From: Euphorbia lathyris
Lineage: Eukaryota; Streptophyta; Magnoliopsida; Malpighiales; Euphorbiaceae
DNA length: 64,000 bases
Reading direction: 5' to 3'
NCBI RefSeq assembly: GCF_963576675.1
Contig: NC_088918.1
Location: 67,233,001-67,297,000, forward strand
A program made the position numbers and the translations under genes. The notes under the pieces are model-generated. The model searched no databases. It was not told where the DNA came from and saw only the letters and a list, made by a program, of their open reading frames with translations. Of the stretch, positions 51,545 through 61,931 are shown piece by piece (within the stretch, counting starts at the first letter, position 1; each line of letters opens with the position of its first letter).

Positions 51545-51929
51545 ATAAAAATAAAATTTTATATTATTAAATATTCAAACAAAACCCCTAAAAAGTCCTC
51601 CAATTCAGTTTGTGAGCGACTATATACCGCCCCCTAATTCCGGTTCACCGCACCCCGTTGACCATATTGCCCTTCTCATTATTTCAAACAAAAAATTTGA
51701 AAATTCCAAATCCTCTCTACTTTCTTTCCGTTTTCAAAAAACCGACCTAAAACGACATGGCACAAAAAGCAGGCAAGGGAAAATGATACATGGGTATTAC
51801 GGTAAGTTTTTCCGTTCAAATAATTAACGAATTCATGATTTTTGGCTCCAAAATCGGGAAAAAAACAGAAATCGCACCAGGCAGGTGCGATTTACTTGTT
51901 CCGCTTACGGTGGAATGCACGAACTGTGC

Positions 51930-52053
51930 GTTCCACCGTAGGTGGAACAAGTATGCGTCGCGCGATCCACCTTATGGTGGATCGCGCGGCGCACGCGTTC
52001 CACCTACGGTGGAACGCATATGAGCCGCGCGCTCCACCTTATGGTGGAGCACG
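51930..52053. repeat. four consecutive GC-rich hairpins
   Basis: GTTCCACC/GGTGGAAC (51930-51948), GCGCGATCCACC/GGTGGATCGCGC with loop TTAT (51960-51987), GCGTTCCACC/GGTGGAACGC (51995-52017), CGCGCTCCACC/GGTGGAGCACG (52028-52053, one mismatch). All share the core TCCACC...GGTGGA. Confidence 0.9.
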
Positions 52054-52230
52054 CGGCGCACCCGTTTGGCCCATCGGCCAGGTGGTGTAAGCCATCCGCC
52101 CAGGCCAAAAAGGGCCAAATTTTGTTTTTTTTATAAAAAAAATTATACGGACCGGACGTAGGCAGACCCGAACACATAAAAAATAAAAAAATTTATGGTA
52201 AATTGAATATAATAAATAAATAATATTACA

Positions 52231-53960
52231 GGATGAGACGGGATCTGATCGCAGACACACGTCTTCACGTCCTGTTACTGCATCTGCTCGGCAGGAGCAG
52301 CAGCGGTTCATGGCGGATGCCCGGAGGGCACATGCAGCACAGGCGGAGCGTGCTGAGGGACAGGATGAGGCGGCTGATATAAAGATGGACGGAGATGACT
52401 TTATGCCTCGTCCTAGTTCTGATACTATCCCCATACATCGTGGCGTCGTGACGAGGGGTCGAGACGGACGATTTTCTTCTACCACAGGATCGTCTTCTGC
52501 TTATTTTTATTTGTTTTAATCGTGATTATTGGAAAATATACCAAAAATTTAATGTATACCGTTTACTGTAATTTCAGGTAGCAGCAAGCGATCGAGGAGT
52601 GCTACAAAGGATGACTGGGTTGTGAAGGATCCCGTACCCGGGGGTCCATTTGATGATGCTGTGATCCCGTGCTTTCTGGGACATGTTGCATGTGCTATCT
52701 GGGCCGGTCAAGATAGGAGCGTCCTTAGGTGTCATACCAGATCAGGGTATTGCTCGAAGCTGAGATTATGGTACAGTGGTTCTTCTAGGACGATTCAGTC
52801 GCGTATCGAGTCATCTGGCATGTTCCATTTACCTGGTATTATGCACAGTCACATAGATGCTGCTCTAATCACGGCATTTGTAGAGCGGTGGCAGCCAGAC
52901 ACGTCATCATTTCACATGCCGTTTGGCGAGATGACCATTTTGATGCATGATGTGTGGGAGATATTGAGCATCCCCGTAGATGGTGCCATGGTGACTGCTG
53001 ATGCGAGTATTGATGAGCTTAAGGAGTGCGTGATGGATTTGTTTGGGATGACTCAGGTTGAGTTAGATGCCCGTCACTATTCTTCTGGTGGTATACGAGC
53101 CGCTTCCGTCATAGAGCACTATAGAGGTGATTGGATTCCTGAGACCCAGGCTATAGCTTGGACGTGGCTGATGCTCGGTTCCACCTTGTTCGTAGACAAG
53201 AGTGGTGACCGCATCTGACCTTCTTGTTTGTTAGAGGTGCAGGACTCGGCAGCTGGAGCCGTTGGACTTTCTTGGGGATTAGCTGCACTAGCATATCTAT
53301 ACCGTCATCTTGGTATTGCTACTAGAGGAGATTGCGGGCAGATGACGGGTTGTATGACATTGCTCCAGTCCTAGATTTACGAGTATTTTCCTTGCTTCAG
53401 GCCACATCGAGAGGCAGTTACAGTTGACCCGTATCTTCCTAGGGCTTCGTTGTGGCCATCTATATCGATGGAGAAGAGCGATGAGCGGTTGAGAGCATTT
53501 CGTGCCCGACTTGATGTGTTGACGGCAGATGAGGTATACTTGCTATATAATTATAAATACTGTTCAATTAAAACAAATTTGTATTACTTGTATGTGTTAA
53601 TGTAATTTTATACATCTGTAGGTGATGTGGATGCCGTATGGCCCTGATGCCATTACGGAGACCCCGAGGACTCTATACGCTGGATGGATACGGTATCGGA
53701 TTGTGATCGAGTCGTACATGCCGGGGAGATGCCTTCGACAGCTTGGACATGTGAAGACCATTCCTAGACCGATATTGCAGCCTTTTAAGGCTGTGCGTCC
53801 GTGGACCAGTTTGAAGTATCGTGTAGAGGTGCCAGCTGTGATGGTGCAGGGTATTTGGGACTCTTTTCCCCAGTCGACCGTCCTTATATTGTCTATATTC
53901 ACTCCAGCCCATACTCCATCAGATTGTGAGGATCAGTACATGCATTGGTACACCCGTCAC
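52231..53960 (+). pseudogene. plant mobile domain (PMD, MAIN-like) gene
   Basis: An exon of about 52231-52490 encodes an Arg/Gln/Ser-rich stretch. The domain begins at about 52620: 'CAIWAGQDRSVLRCHTRSG', 'FVERWQPDTSSFHMPFGE' with 'MTILMHDVWEIL', then 'LGIATRGDCGQMTGCMTLLQ', 'IYEYFPCFRP', and after an intron (GT at about 53533, AG 53621) 'WMPYGPDA...', ending near 53960. This is the aminotransferase-like plant mobile domain, found in transposons and in MAIN/MAIL proteins; its biochemical role is unclear. Stops at 53216-53218 and about 53369-53371 and frame breaks disable it. I cannot place the first exon. Confidence 0.8.
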
Positions 53961-53975
53961 TCACACCCGTCCTTA

Positions 53976-54440
53976 TATTACAGAACCACACAGAATTCAT
54001 CACAATTCACATGTAACATTACAGAACCACATAGAATTCATCACAATTGACCTGTAACATTACAGAACCACACAGAATTCATCACAATTGACCTGTAACA
54101 TTACAGAACCACACAAAATTCATCACAATTGACCTGTAACATTACAGAACCACATAAAATTCATCACAATTGACCTGTAACATTACAGAACTACACAGAA
54201 TTCATCACAATTGACCTGTAACATTACAGAACCACACAGAATTCATCATAATTGACCTGTAACATTACAGAACCACACAGAATTCATCACAATTGACCTG
54301 TAACATTATAGAACCACACAAAATTCATCATAATTCACCTGTAACATTACAGAACAACACAGAATTAATCAGAATTCACATGCAACATTACAGAACCACA
54401 TAGAATTCATCACAATTCACCTGTAACATTACAGAACCAT
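53976..54440. repeat. 41-bp minisatellite, about 11 units
   Basis: The unit contains GACCTGTAACATTACAGAAC and CACACAGAATTCATCACAAT. Successive 'CCTGTAACA' start 41 bases apart (for example 54051, 54092). Units are nearly identical in the middle and more diverged at the ends. It separates the convergent PMD and OTU genes. Confidence 0.95.
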
Positions 54441-54453
54441 ACAATATCAAATA

Positions 54454-55348
54454 CTAATATCCCCTAAGTTTGGCCAATCTGGTCCACTGTGCCACCCTAT
54501 CCTGATAGAAGCGCTCCCATCCTACAACGCTTTGACCTCGGTGTAGAAACCACCAGTGTATTATAGGGGGCACCGGAAAGTTAGGCGATAAATTTAAACA
54601 TATGTAGTGATGGCAGTGATTCCCTAAATGAGCTATACAAATCTCACGTGCTGGTCTTGTAGCAGTGGATGCGGCATACAATGGTAAGATAGTACCACAC
54701 AACGCTAATGTGTCCCCACCCGAGAAGCCAAATAACATGACAGCAGCATTGTACATTGTAGCAACCGGCCACAAGTCATCCAAACGAGCATCCAATAATC
54801 TGGCATACAACTTGCACCGTCCCAACTTACCCTATGAATAGCTGCATCAACAGTATCAACAAACACTCTTTGATACAGACAACGGTTAGCAATTACTTCA
54901 TTTCGAATGTGATGCCTAACTGTCTGCCATGCTTCTTCACTACCAAAAATGTAAGTTGCTACCGTACGGAAACCACAATTTCCATCACCTACAACGTCGT
55001 AGTATGATTCGACATATGGTTTAATTATGCCAACTATTTTATCGGAATGTACGAAGTCAGAACCATAATACGTTTTTCCATCTGCATTCATGTATATTAG
55101 TGTAAATGAACTCTATATTGCAAAACATTTATAAAAAAAAGTTAGGTTTATCAGATAAACATTACCTGATGAGGCACCATTATGTACCGAGGATGACGAG
55201 CTAATTCTGCCACTTCTACCACGACTCCTAGATGAACTAGTAGAACGAGCCCATCCACGACGAGTTTCATTGTATTCCCAAGAACTCGGCATACGTTTTG
55301 TGGATTTGCTCACCTTAGGTCGCCCTTGTTGAAACACCTTTCCACATA
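54454..55348 (-). pseudogene. OTU-type cysteine protease fragment of a MULE
   Basis: The reverse strand from 55348 starts 'GRPKVSKSTKRMPSSWEY', a linker seen after MULE transposases. After a probable intron comes the OTU domain: 'VVGDGNCGFRTVA' with catalytic Asp and Cys, then in a shifted frame (near 54826) 'DLWPVATMYNAAVML' and the His region 'HYICLNLSPNFPVPP'. Its expected activity is a deubiquitinase-like protease. The frame break and the loss of anything upstream at the copia LTR mean it is not functional as it stands. No transposase DDE domain is present. Confidence 0.75.
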
Positions 55349-55448
55349 ATTTTGATTTCACAAAATTGTTTAAGTATAATATATATACATATTCTAAACA
55401 CACTAAGTTTAAATGCTTTGATTTAATTCTACTAATGTGTTTGTTCAA

Positions 55449-56669
55449 TGTTGAGTTAAAATATTATAAGACATAAGAATCAAAAGGCCCAAGCCCATTA
55501 CGGAAGCCAAGGCCCAAGTCAAACAACTCAGTACACTCGGCCCGCGTATGTCAAGACGTTGCCATTTTTTATTCAAAACGCAACTCAGCAAACGGAAGGA
55601 TCTAGAAGACCTTCGGGAACAACTTCAAGATGAAGCTGCTGAGTAGTCTCGACAAACGTACAAGACAGCAGCTGGCGAAGGAAAACTTCCAGACAAAGTG
55701 TTTCCTCTTTTGGCAAAGTTCAGACGACACAGTATGTTGTCCAGTTGACCTTACCATAAAAAGAGAGACCATCTGTTGAGCTGAACGAGGATAGAAGATA
55801 CACGATTGTGATTGGCCGAGAGCTTTGTGTAAGTTAGGATGACAACGACACATAGACGTTTCCCTCCAACGGTTATTTCAAAATTTGAAATGACCGATGA
55901 CCCAGACGTCTCTATAAATAGTGCCATCACAAGCTTCACAACATACAGAACTTTATCAAGCCATTACGCTGACCAAATCTCTACAAGTTCTGCAAGCAAG
56001 AAGCAAAGCAAAATTCTTACACTACATTTTTCATATCCGTGTAAAAGTCTAGAGTGATTGTAAATTGTCTAAAGTGTCTTAGCACATCTTTGTATTAGGA
56101 CAAAACACTTATCATTTCTAGAGATAGAAAGGAGAGGCTGAGTACTCGGTTTTAAGTACTCAGCGGAGAGATTAGGATTGAGTAGAAGTATAGAGGAATG
56201 TACTCTTATCATACTCAATTGCTGATATTGTAAAAGGTTTGAGGCTCTACCTTTAAAGAGCTCAGTAGAGGATTTGAAATCTCGGAACGTGTTCCGAGGA
56301 CAGGACGTAGGCTTAGAAGAAGCCGAACCTGGATAAATCTGCTGAGTGAAGTATTTCTAAGCCTTTAACTCCTTATTTATATTGCTTGCTTAAATAATCA
56401 AAAACTGACCAAGTCAAGAGGTCAAGTTGAGTTGTGTGCATTAAACGTAAGAGCTCAGGAATAGACTCTAAGTGTTATCTCCTGACTCAAGCTAAGAAAC
56501 TGACCTAGTCACCTATTGACTAAGCCAATATCTTGTTGTTTACTCAGCGCCGCTATTCAACCCTTTTTCTTTAGAAAAAGAAGTCTGCCTAAATTGCGAA
56601 AAAAGTTTAAATAGTTCCTAACCCCCCCCCCCCTTGGAAATATACTTGCAACTAAACAAGGGACCAACA
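55449..56669 (+). repeat. 5' LTR of the copia element (1221 bp)
   Basis: Starts TGTTGAGTTAAAATATT and ends GGACCAACA, directly before the primer-binding site. A run of 12 C lies near its 3' end (56622-56633). The five bases before it are TTCAA, whose second copy cannot be found. Confidence 0.85.
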
Positions 56670-56671
56670 AG

Positions 56672-56683
56672 TGGTATCAGAGC
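56672..56683 (+). other. primer-binding site of the copia element
   Basis: TGGTATCAGAGC, complementary to the 3' end of initiator methionine tRNA, the usual copia primer. Confidence 0.9.
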
Positions 56684-56731
56684 TTAAAAGCTCACTTTAA
56701 AAGGTCTAACAACCTTGATCTGATCCCTACC

Positions 56732-58399
56732 ATGGGCGAAAACAGCACTCGGTTTCTCCCTGGAAACCAAACAACTCAAATACTGCCTGAGGGGCTGTCC
56801 ATTACTAGGCCTCCCCTATTCTTCGGGTCAAACTATACCTTTTGGAAGAATAAAATGAAAAACTTCATTCAGGCTACAAACATGAGTGCCTGGCTATCTA
56901 TAGTCCAAGGCCCGTTTGTACCTGTCGAGGTTGTGGCTGGCCAAACAGTTATAAAAGATGAGGCCAAATGGACAGAGGATGATCTTAAGAAGCTTCAAAA
57001 CCATGCTTCGGCTATCAATATGCTTCACTGTGCGCTCGATGCTGCAGAATATAACAAAATCTCAAGTTGTGAGTCGGCACAAGAGATCTGGAAAAAGCTG
57101 GAAGTCACCTACGAGGGAACAAACAAAGTAAAATAATCCAAGGTGAATCAGCAGATGAGACTGTACGAGCTGTTCGAGATGAACAATGATGAGGGGATTT
57201 TAGACATGAACGCAAGGTTCACCAACATCATAAATGAGCTCAAGAGACTTGGGAAAATCTTCACTGAGGAAGAACAAGTCAAAAAGATACTCAGGAGTCT
57301 TCCGAAAGACTGGCAAGCAAAGAAGACAGCAGTTGAGGAAGCTCAAGATTTAACCACCTACAAATATGACGAACACATCGGTTCATTGCTGACCCATGAG
57401 ATATCCATGAAAAACTTTGAGGTGAAGGAAAAATCTGATGACAAGAAGAAGAAGTCACTTGTCATGAAAGCTGACTCCACTGACGGGAGCTCAACTGAAG
57501 ATGAGGAGATGGCTATGTTCACAAGGAAGATGAAAAGGTTGTTCAGGAAGAACGACAAATATTCTAAAATGCCTTACAAAAAGTTTGATAAGTATAAGGC
57601 TGACTCAAGCGACAGCAAATACAGAAAGGACAGCTCAAAGCCCATTACATGCTTTGAGTGCCATCAAACTGACCATATTAAGTCAAACTGCCCCACGCTG
57701 AGGAAAGACAAGAAGAGTGGGAAGAAGGCAATGGTGGCTACTTGGAGTGACAGTGATGAATCTTCATCAACAGAAACTGAGGCCACCGAGTCAGCGAAGA
57801 TATGCTTTATGGCTGACGAACTTGCTGAGCCATGCGTCTCTGAGCATGCTGACCCATCCATCGCATCAGATGATGAAGAGCAATCAAATGAGGTAATTTC
57901 TCTTCCCCAGCTCATAAATGATATGGTTAATGCCTTGAGTGATCTCTATACACTTGTTAAGAAGTGTAATAAGAAAGTAAGAGCACTCAGCAGGCGATGT
58001 GACAAAGTGGAAGAGGTCAAACTGAGTGACCTCAGATTCCTTCTTCAGGACAATTCAACTCTGCATGATAATATGAAAATCATACATGTGTCTGTCTCTG
58101 AAGTCCAGTCAGTTTCAAAGAAACTGAGGAAGGACGTCACAACCATCCAGAACTAACTAAAGGTTCCAAATAAAAATAATTTTCCTCTGAGAACTCAGTA
58201 CCAAGGTAATCAGCAGAGACGAAATCCCCAGCGAAAAGTCCAGTGTGACTTTTGTGGGAAGTTAGGACACACCACTAAGGTGTGCTGGCACGCTCAGCAC
58301 TGGGGTGCTGACAAGTCAGTAAAAAATCCTAAACAGAAGGTCAGTTGTGACTTCTGTGGAAAGAATGGCCATACTGTCCATGTATGTCGCATTAAATAA
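56732..58399 (+). pseudogene. copia gag (UBN2-type) with three CCHC knuckles
   Basis: ATG 56732 opens a gag with the UBN2-type blocks 'FGSNYTFWKNKMKNF' and 'EIWKKLEVTYEGT'. It continues in frame through stops at 57134-57136 and 58154-58156. Knuckles: 'CFECHQTDHIKSNC' (about 57650), 'CDFCGKLGHTTKVC' (about 58245) and 'CDFCGKNGHTVHVC' (about 58350). The part between is acidic and Lys-rich with a coiled-coil look. The frame ends at TAA 58397-58399, near a frame change into pol. It would form the particle shell if intact. Confidence 0.88.
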
Positions 58400-58475
58400 A
58401 ATATGATGTTATACCTGTTGCACCTAACAAGTCAGGACCCAAAAAGAATTGGGTACCTAAAAATAACTAGTTACA

Positions 58476-61400
58476 ATGCAGGTAAGCCTGAGATGTGCCG
58501 AGAAGTCAAAGATGTGGTATATTGACAGCGCATGCTCAAGGCATATGACGGGTGATGAAACTCAGTTCATCACGTTTGAACGTAAACGAGAAGGGAGCGT
58601 AAGTTTTGGAGACAATAAGAAGGGTAAGATAGTAGGCTCAGGAACCATCGGAGGTAATCCTACTATTGAATCTGTCTCCCTAGTCAGCGGAATCAAATAT
58701 AACTTACTCAGCGTAGCTCAGCTATGTGACAATGGGAGAAAAGTTATATTTGATGCTACTGGATGTAAAATATACGAGGGTAAAACAAATGAGTTAATTT
58801 TAACTGCCCCTCGGATAGATAATGTCTTTATGCTAGACTTAGAGAAAAAATTCTCAAAAACTGTGTGCTTAGTAACAAAGGAAGAAAATTCCTGGCTATG
58901 GCACAGGAGACTTGGTCATGTAAGCATGGACCTCCTGGCCAAACTAGCAAGAAAGCAATTGGTTGAGGGACTGCCTGAACTTAAATTTCAAAAAGATCAA
59001 TTATGCCACGCTTGTCAAGCTGGAAAACAAACCAAACAATCTTTTCACAGCAAAAACATTGTCTCAACTAAACGTCCGTTAGAGTTACTACACTTGGATC
59101 TCTTTGGTCCAGTCCAGCCACTGAGTCTGGGCGGAAGAAGATTTTCCTTGGTCATTGTAGATGACTTCTCTCGGTATACGTGGGTTATCTTGCTGACCAG
59201 CAAGGATGAGACCTTTGAGACATTTTCAAATTTGGTTAGAAAAATTGAAAATGAAAAAGACCTAAAATTAGATCATATCCGTAGTGATAACGGTGGAGAA
59301 TTCAAAAACCAAAAGTTTGTTGAATTCTGTGAAGCCAACGGCATTGACCACAATTTTTCTTCTCCTAGAACACCTCAGCAAAATGGGGTTGTAGAAAGGA
59401 AGAACAGAACTCTGGTTGAAATAGCTAGGACAATGCTAGATGAGCATAGGCTTCCAAAGTATTTTTGGGGAGAGGTTGTTAACACAACATGCTACATTCT
59501 TAATAGGGCTCTAGTTATACCTATACTCAAGAAAACCCCCTATGAACTTTGGAAAGGACAAAAGCCCAATATTGGATACTTTCGTGCCTTTGGCTGTAGA
59601 TGTTTTATTTTAAATACCAAAGATAGCTTAGCAAAGTTTGATTCAAAAGCTGATGAGGCTATCTTTTTGGGCTACTCAACAAACAGCAAAGCATACAGAG
59701 TTTTTAATAAGCGAACTCAAGTTTTAGAAGAGTCGATACATGTAGAGTTCGACGAAACTGACCCTGTAGGTAGATACCAGCCGCTGACCGAAGATGATCC
59801 AAACTCAGTAACCACTGCTGACCCAGAACCAGCTACTGAGTCATTCACAAAAAGGCTGACCAAGAGTAAGAGTGAACCTAAGATTACTTTTACTGACCCA
59901 TCTGCTTCTGTAGAGATTGTTGAAACAGGAACAGCACAAGACATAAATCTACCTAAAGAAATAAGGATTCCAAGAGGGCACTCCGAAAGTGCAATCCTTG
60001 ATTCTGCTGGGAATACCCTGATGACGAGGAATCAACTCAGGAAGTACCTCAGCAATGTTGCTTTCGTCTCAGTATAAGAACCGAAGAATTTCGCTGAAGC
60101 TGAGTACGATGAATTCTGGATGAACGCAATGCAAGAGGAGCTCGATCAATTTCGAAGAAATGATGTATGGGAGTTAGTGCCTCATCCAAAGAGTCAAAAG
60201 ACCATCGGAACAAGATGGGTTTTCAGGAACAAGATGGACGAACAAGGAAATGTAGTCAGGAACAAGGCAAGGCTTGTAGCTCAGGGCTACAGTCAGCAAG
60301 AAGGTATTGACTACGGTGAGACCTTTGCCCCAGTGGCAAGGCTAGAGGCAATTAGAATACTGTGTGCATATGCATCTTACATGAATTTTAAATTATTTCA
60401 AATGGATGTCAAAAGTGCATTTCTTAATGGAGTTATAAACGAGGAGGTTTATGTAAATCAAACTCCAGGTTTTGAGGACCCTAAGTTCCCAAACCATGTT
60501 TACAAACTCAAAAAGGCTCTGTACGGCCTCAAGCAAGCACCACGTGCTTGGTATGAGAGACTGACCAGTTTCCTGCTGACTAGAAATTACGTCAGGGGCA
60601 AAGCTGATACAACCTTATTCATTAAGAAAAAGGGTAAAGATACCCTGCTGGCCCAAATTTATGTTGATGATATAATATTTGGTGCAACTAACGAATCAAT
60701 GTGCAAGGAGTTTATCAAAAAAATGCAGACTGAGTTTGAAATGTCCATGATGGGAGAACTCAACTTCTTCCTCGGTCTTCAAATTAAACAAGGAAAGAAT
60801 GGCATCTTCATCAGTCAAGCCAAATATGCCAAAGAGATCTTAAAGAAATATGACTTAGAAAATTACAATCCAATATCCACTCCTATGGGCACTGACACTG
60901 TCCTCTGCGCTGATGAGAATGGTAAGTCAGTAGACAGTAAGTTATATCGAGGTATGATAGGCTCTCTACTTTACTTAACAGCCAGTAGACCGGACATTCA
61001 GTTTTCAGTATGCTACTGTGCTAGATATCAATCTAACCCTAAGGAATCTCATTACATTGCTGTAAAAAGAATCCTTAGATATTTGCAAAGCTCAATGAAC
61101 GCAGGTTTGTGGTATCCAAATACTCATGATTTTACACTCATCGGATACACTGATGCTGACTATGGACGAGATAAGCTGGAACGAAAAAGCACCTCTGGAG
61201 GATGCCACTTCTTAGGAAGCTGTCTTGTATCCTGGTTCAGCAAAAAGCAGGCGTCAGTAGCCTTGTCCACCACTGAAGCTGAGTACATTGCTGTTGGTCA
61301 TTGTGTTGCTCAAGTCCTATGGATCAAGCAACAACTTGAAGATTATGGTGTTCAAACGAAGACAATTGAAGTCAAATGTGACAACAAAAGTGCGATTGAT

Positions 61401-61607
61401 CTTTCCAAGAACCCAATTCAACACAATAGAATGAAGCATGTCAGCATCAGACATCACTTCATTAGAGACCATGTACTCAAGGGTGAGATCAAGCTGACCT
61501 TTGTCCCAATGGACGAACAGCTTGTGGATATCTTCACGAAGCCACTGGCTCGTGAGCAGTTCAGCATACTGAGAGAAGCAATTGGTATGTTTAATCCTCT
61601 TCAGTAA
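58476..61607 (+). pseudogene. copia pol: protease, integrase, RT, RNase H
   Basis: One frame broken only by TAA 60075-60077. Protease 'WYIDSACSRHMTGD' (about 58515). Integrase zinc region 'WLWHRRLGH...CHACQAGK' (about 58890-59030), then the DDE core with 'HLDLFGP', 'SDNGGEF' and 'PQQNGVVERKNRT' (about 59090-59420). RT from about 60120, '[14 protein letters not shown]', 'YVDDIIFG' (about 60662). RNase H with '[10 protein letters not shown]', 'STTEAEYIA', 'CDNKSAI' (to 61600). Start ATG 58476 is the first of this frame; the natural gag-pol junction is lost. Confidence 0.93.
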
Positions 61608-61931
61608 ATTCCTGTGCTAAATGAATATGAATGCTGACTGAATTACATGCTGAATGATTTCTTATTTGCTGAGTAACTCATCGAAACTGACTGAATATAC
61701 AATACTGAGTAAACTTGCACACTGAGTAAATTAGTTTAGAACTTGAACTCAAAATCAGCCTTAAATACTGCACTGACCACTCAGAATATCAAACGCTTGA
61801 CATTCTAAATACTGAGTGATTAATCCGTTAGCATAAATGCAAAGCACGCGTATAGCCTAAGATGACGTATTCACCGTAATGTGTCATAAATGCCAGGATC
61901 GTTGTCAGTACATCATCCCAAGGCAAAACTG
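61608..61931. other. post-pol spacer of the copia element
   Basis: Rich in CTGAGTAA/CTGACTGAA motifs. No ORF and no polypurine tract that I can point to. Confidence 0.4.

Larger units (their letters stand above)
51617..55448. mobile_element. MULE-like unit with PMD and OTU genes, right part lost
   Basis: The left end (ACTATATACCGCCCCCTAAT) resembles the terminus of the inverted-repeat element at 28884. Inside follow a cluster of GC-rich hairpins, a PMD gene on +, a 41-bp minisatellite and an OTU gene on -. PMD and OTU domains are both known passengers of plant MULEs. The copia element starting at 55449 cuts the unit, and no right terminus is seen. That all of it is one transposon is inference. 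Confidence 0.55.
55449..61931 (+). mobile_element. SIRE-like Ty1/copia retrotransposon, 3' LTR not seen
   Basis: A 5' LTR, primer-binding site, gag and pol in copia order (integrase before RT) are present. The RT block '[11 protein letters not shown]'-type sequence, the long gag with three CCHC knuckles and the LTR length suggest the SIRE lineage. Coding is broken by in-frame stops and one frame change. No copy of the 5' LTR is found up to 64000. The sequence after about 61930 has a different character, so the 3' end is deleted, displaced or beyond the window. Confidence 0.88.

Noticed and set aside
51790..52136. Overlapping + strand ORFs over the hairpin cluster
   Set aside because: Three frames are open at once because of repeated palindromes; no coding signal.
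53976..54440. Regular 41-bp repeats could be taken for a CRISPR array
   Set aside because: Units are directly adjacent with no unique spacers, and the genome is a plant. It is a minisatellite.
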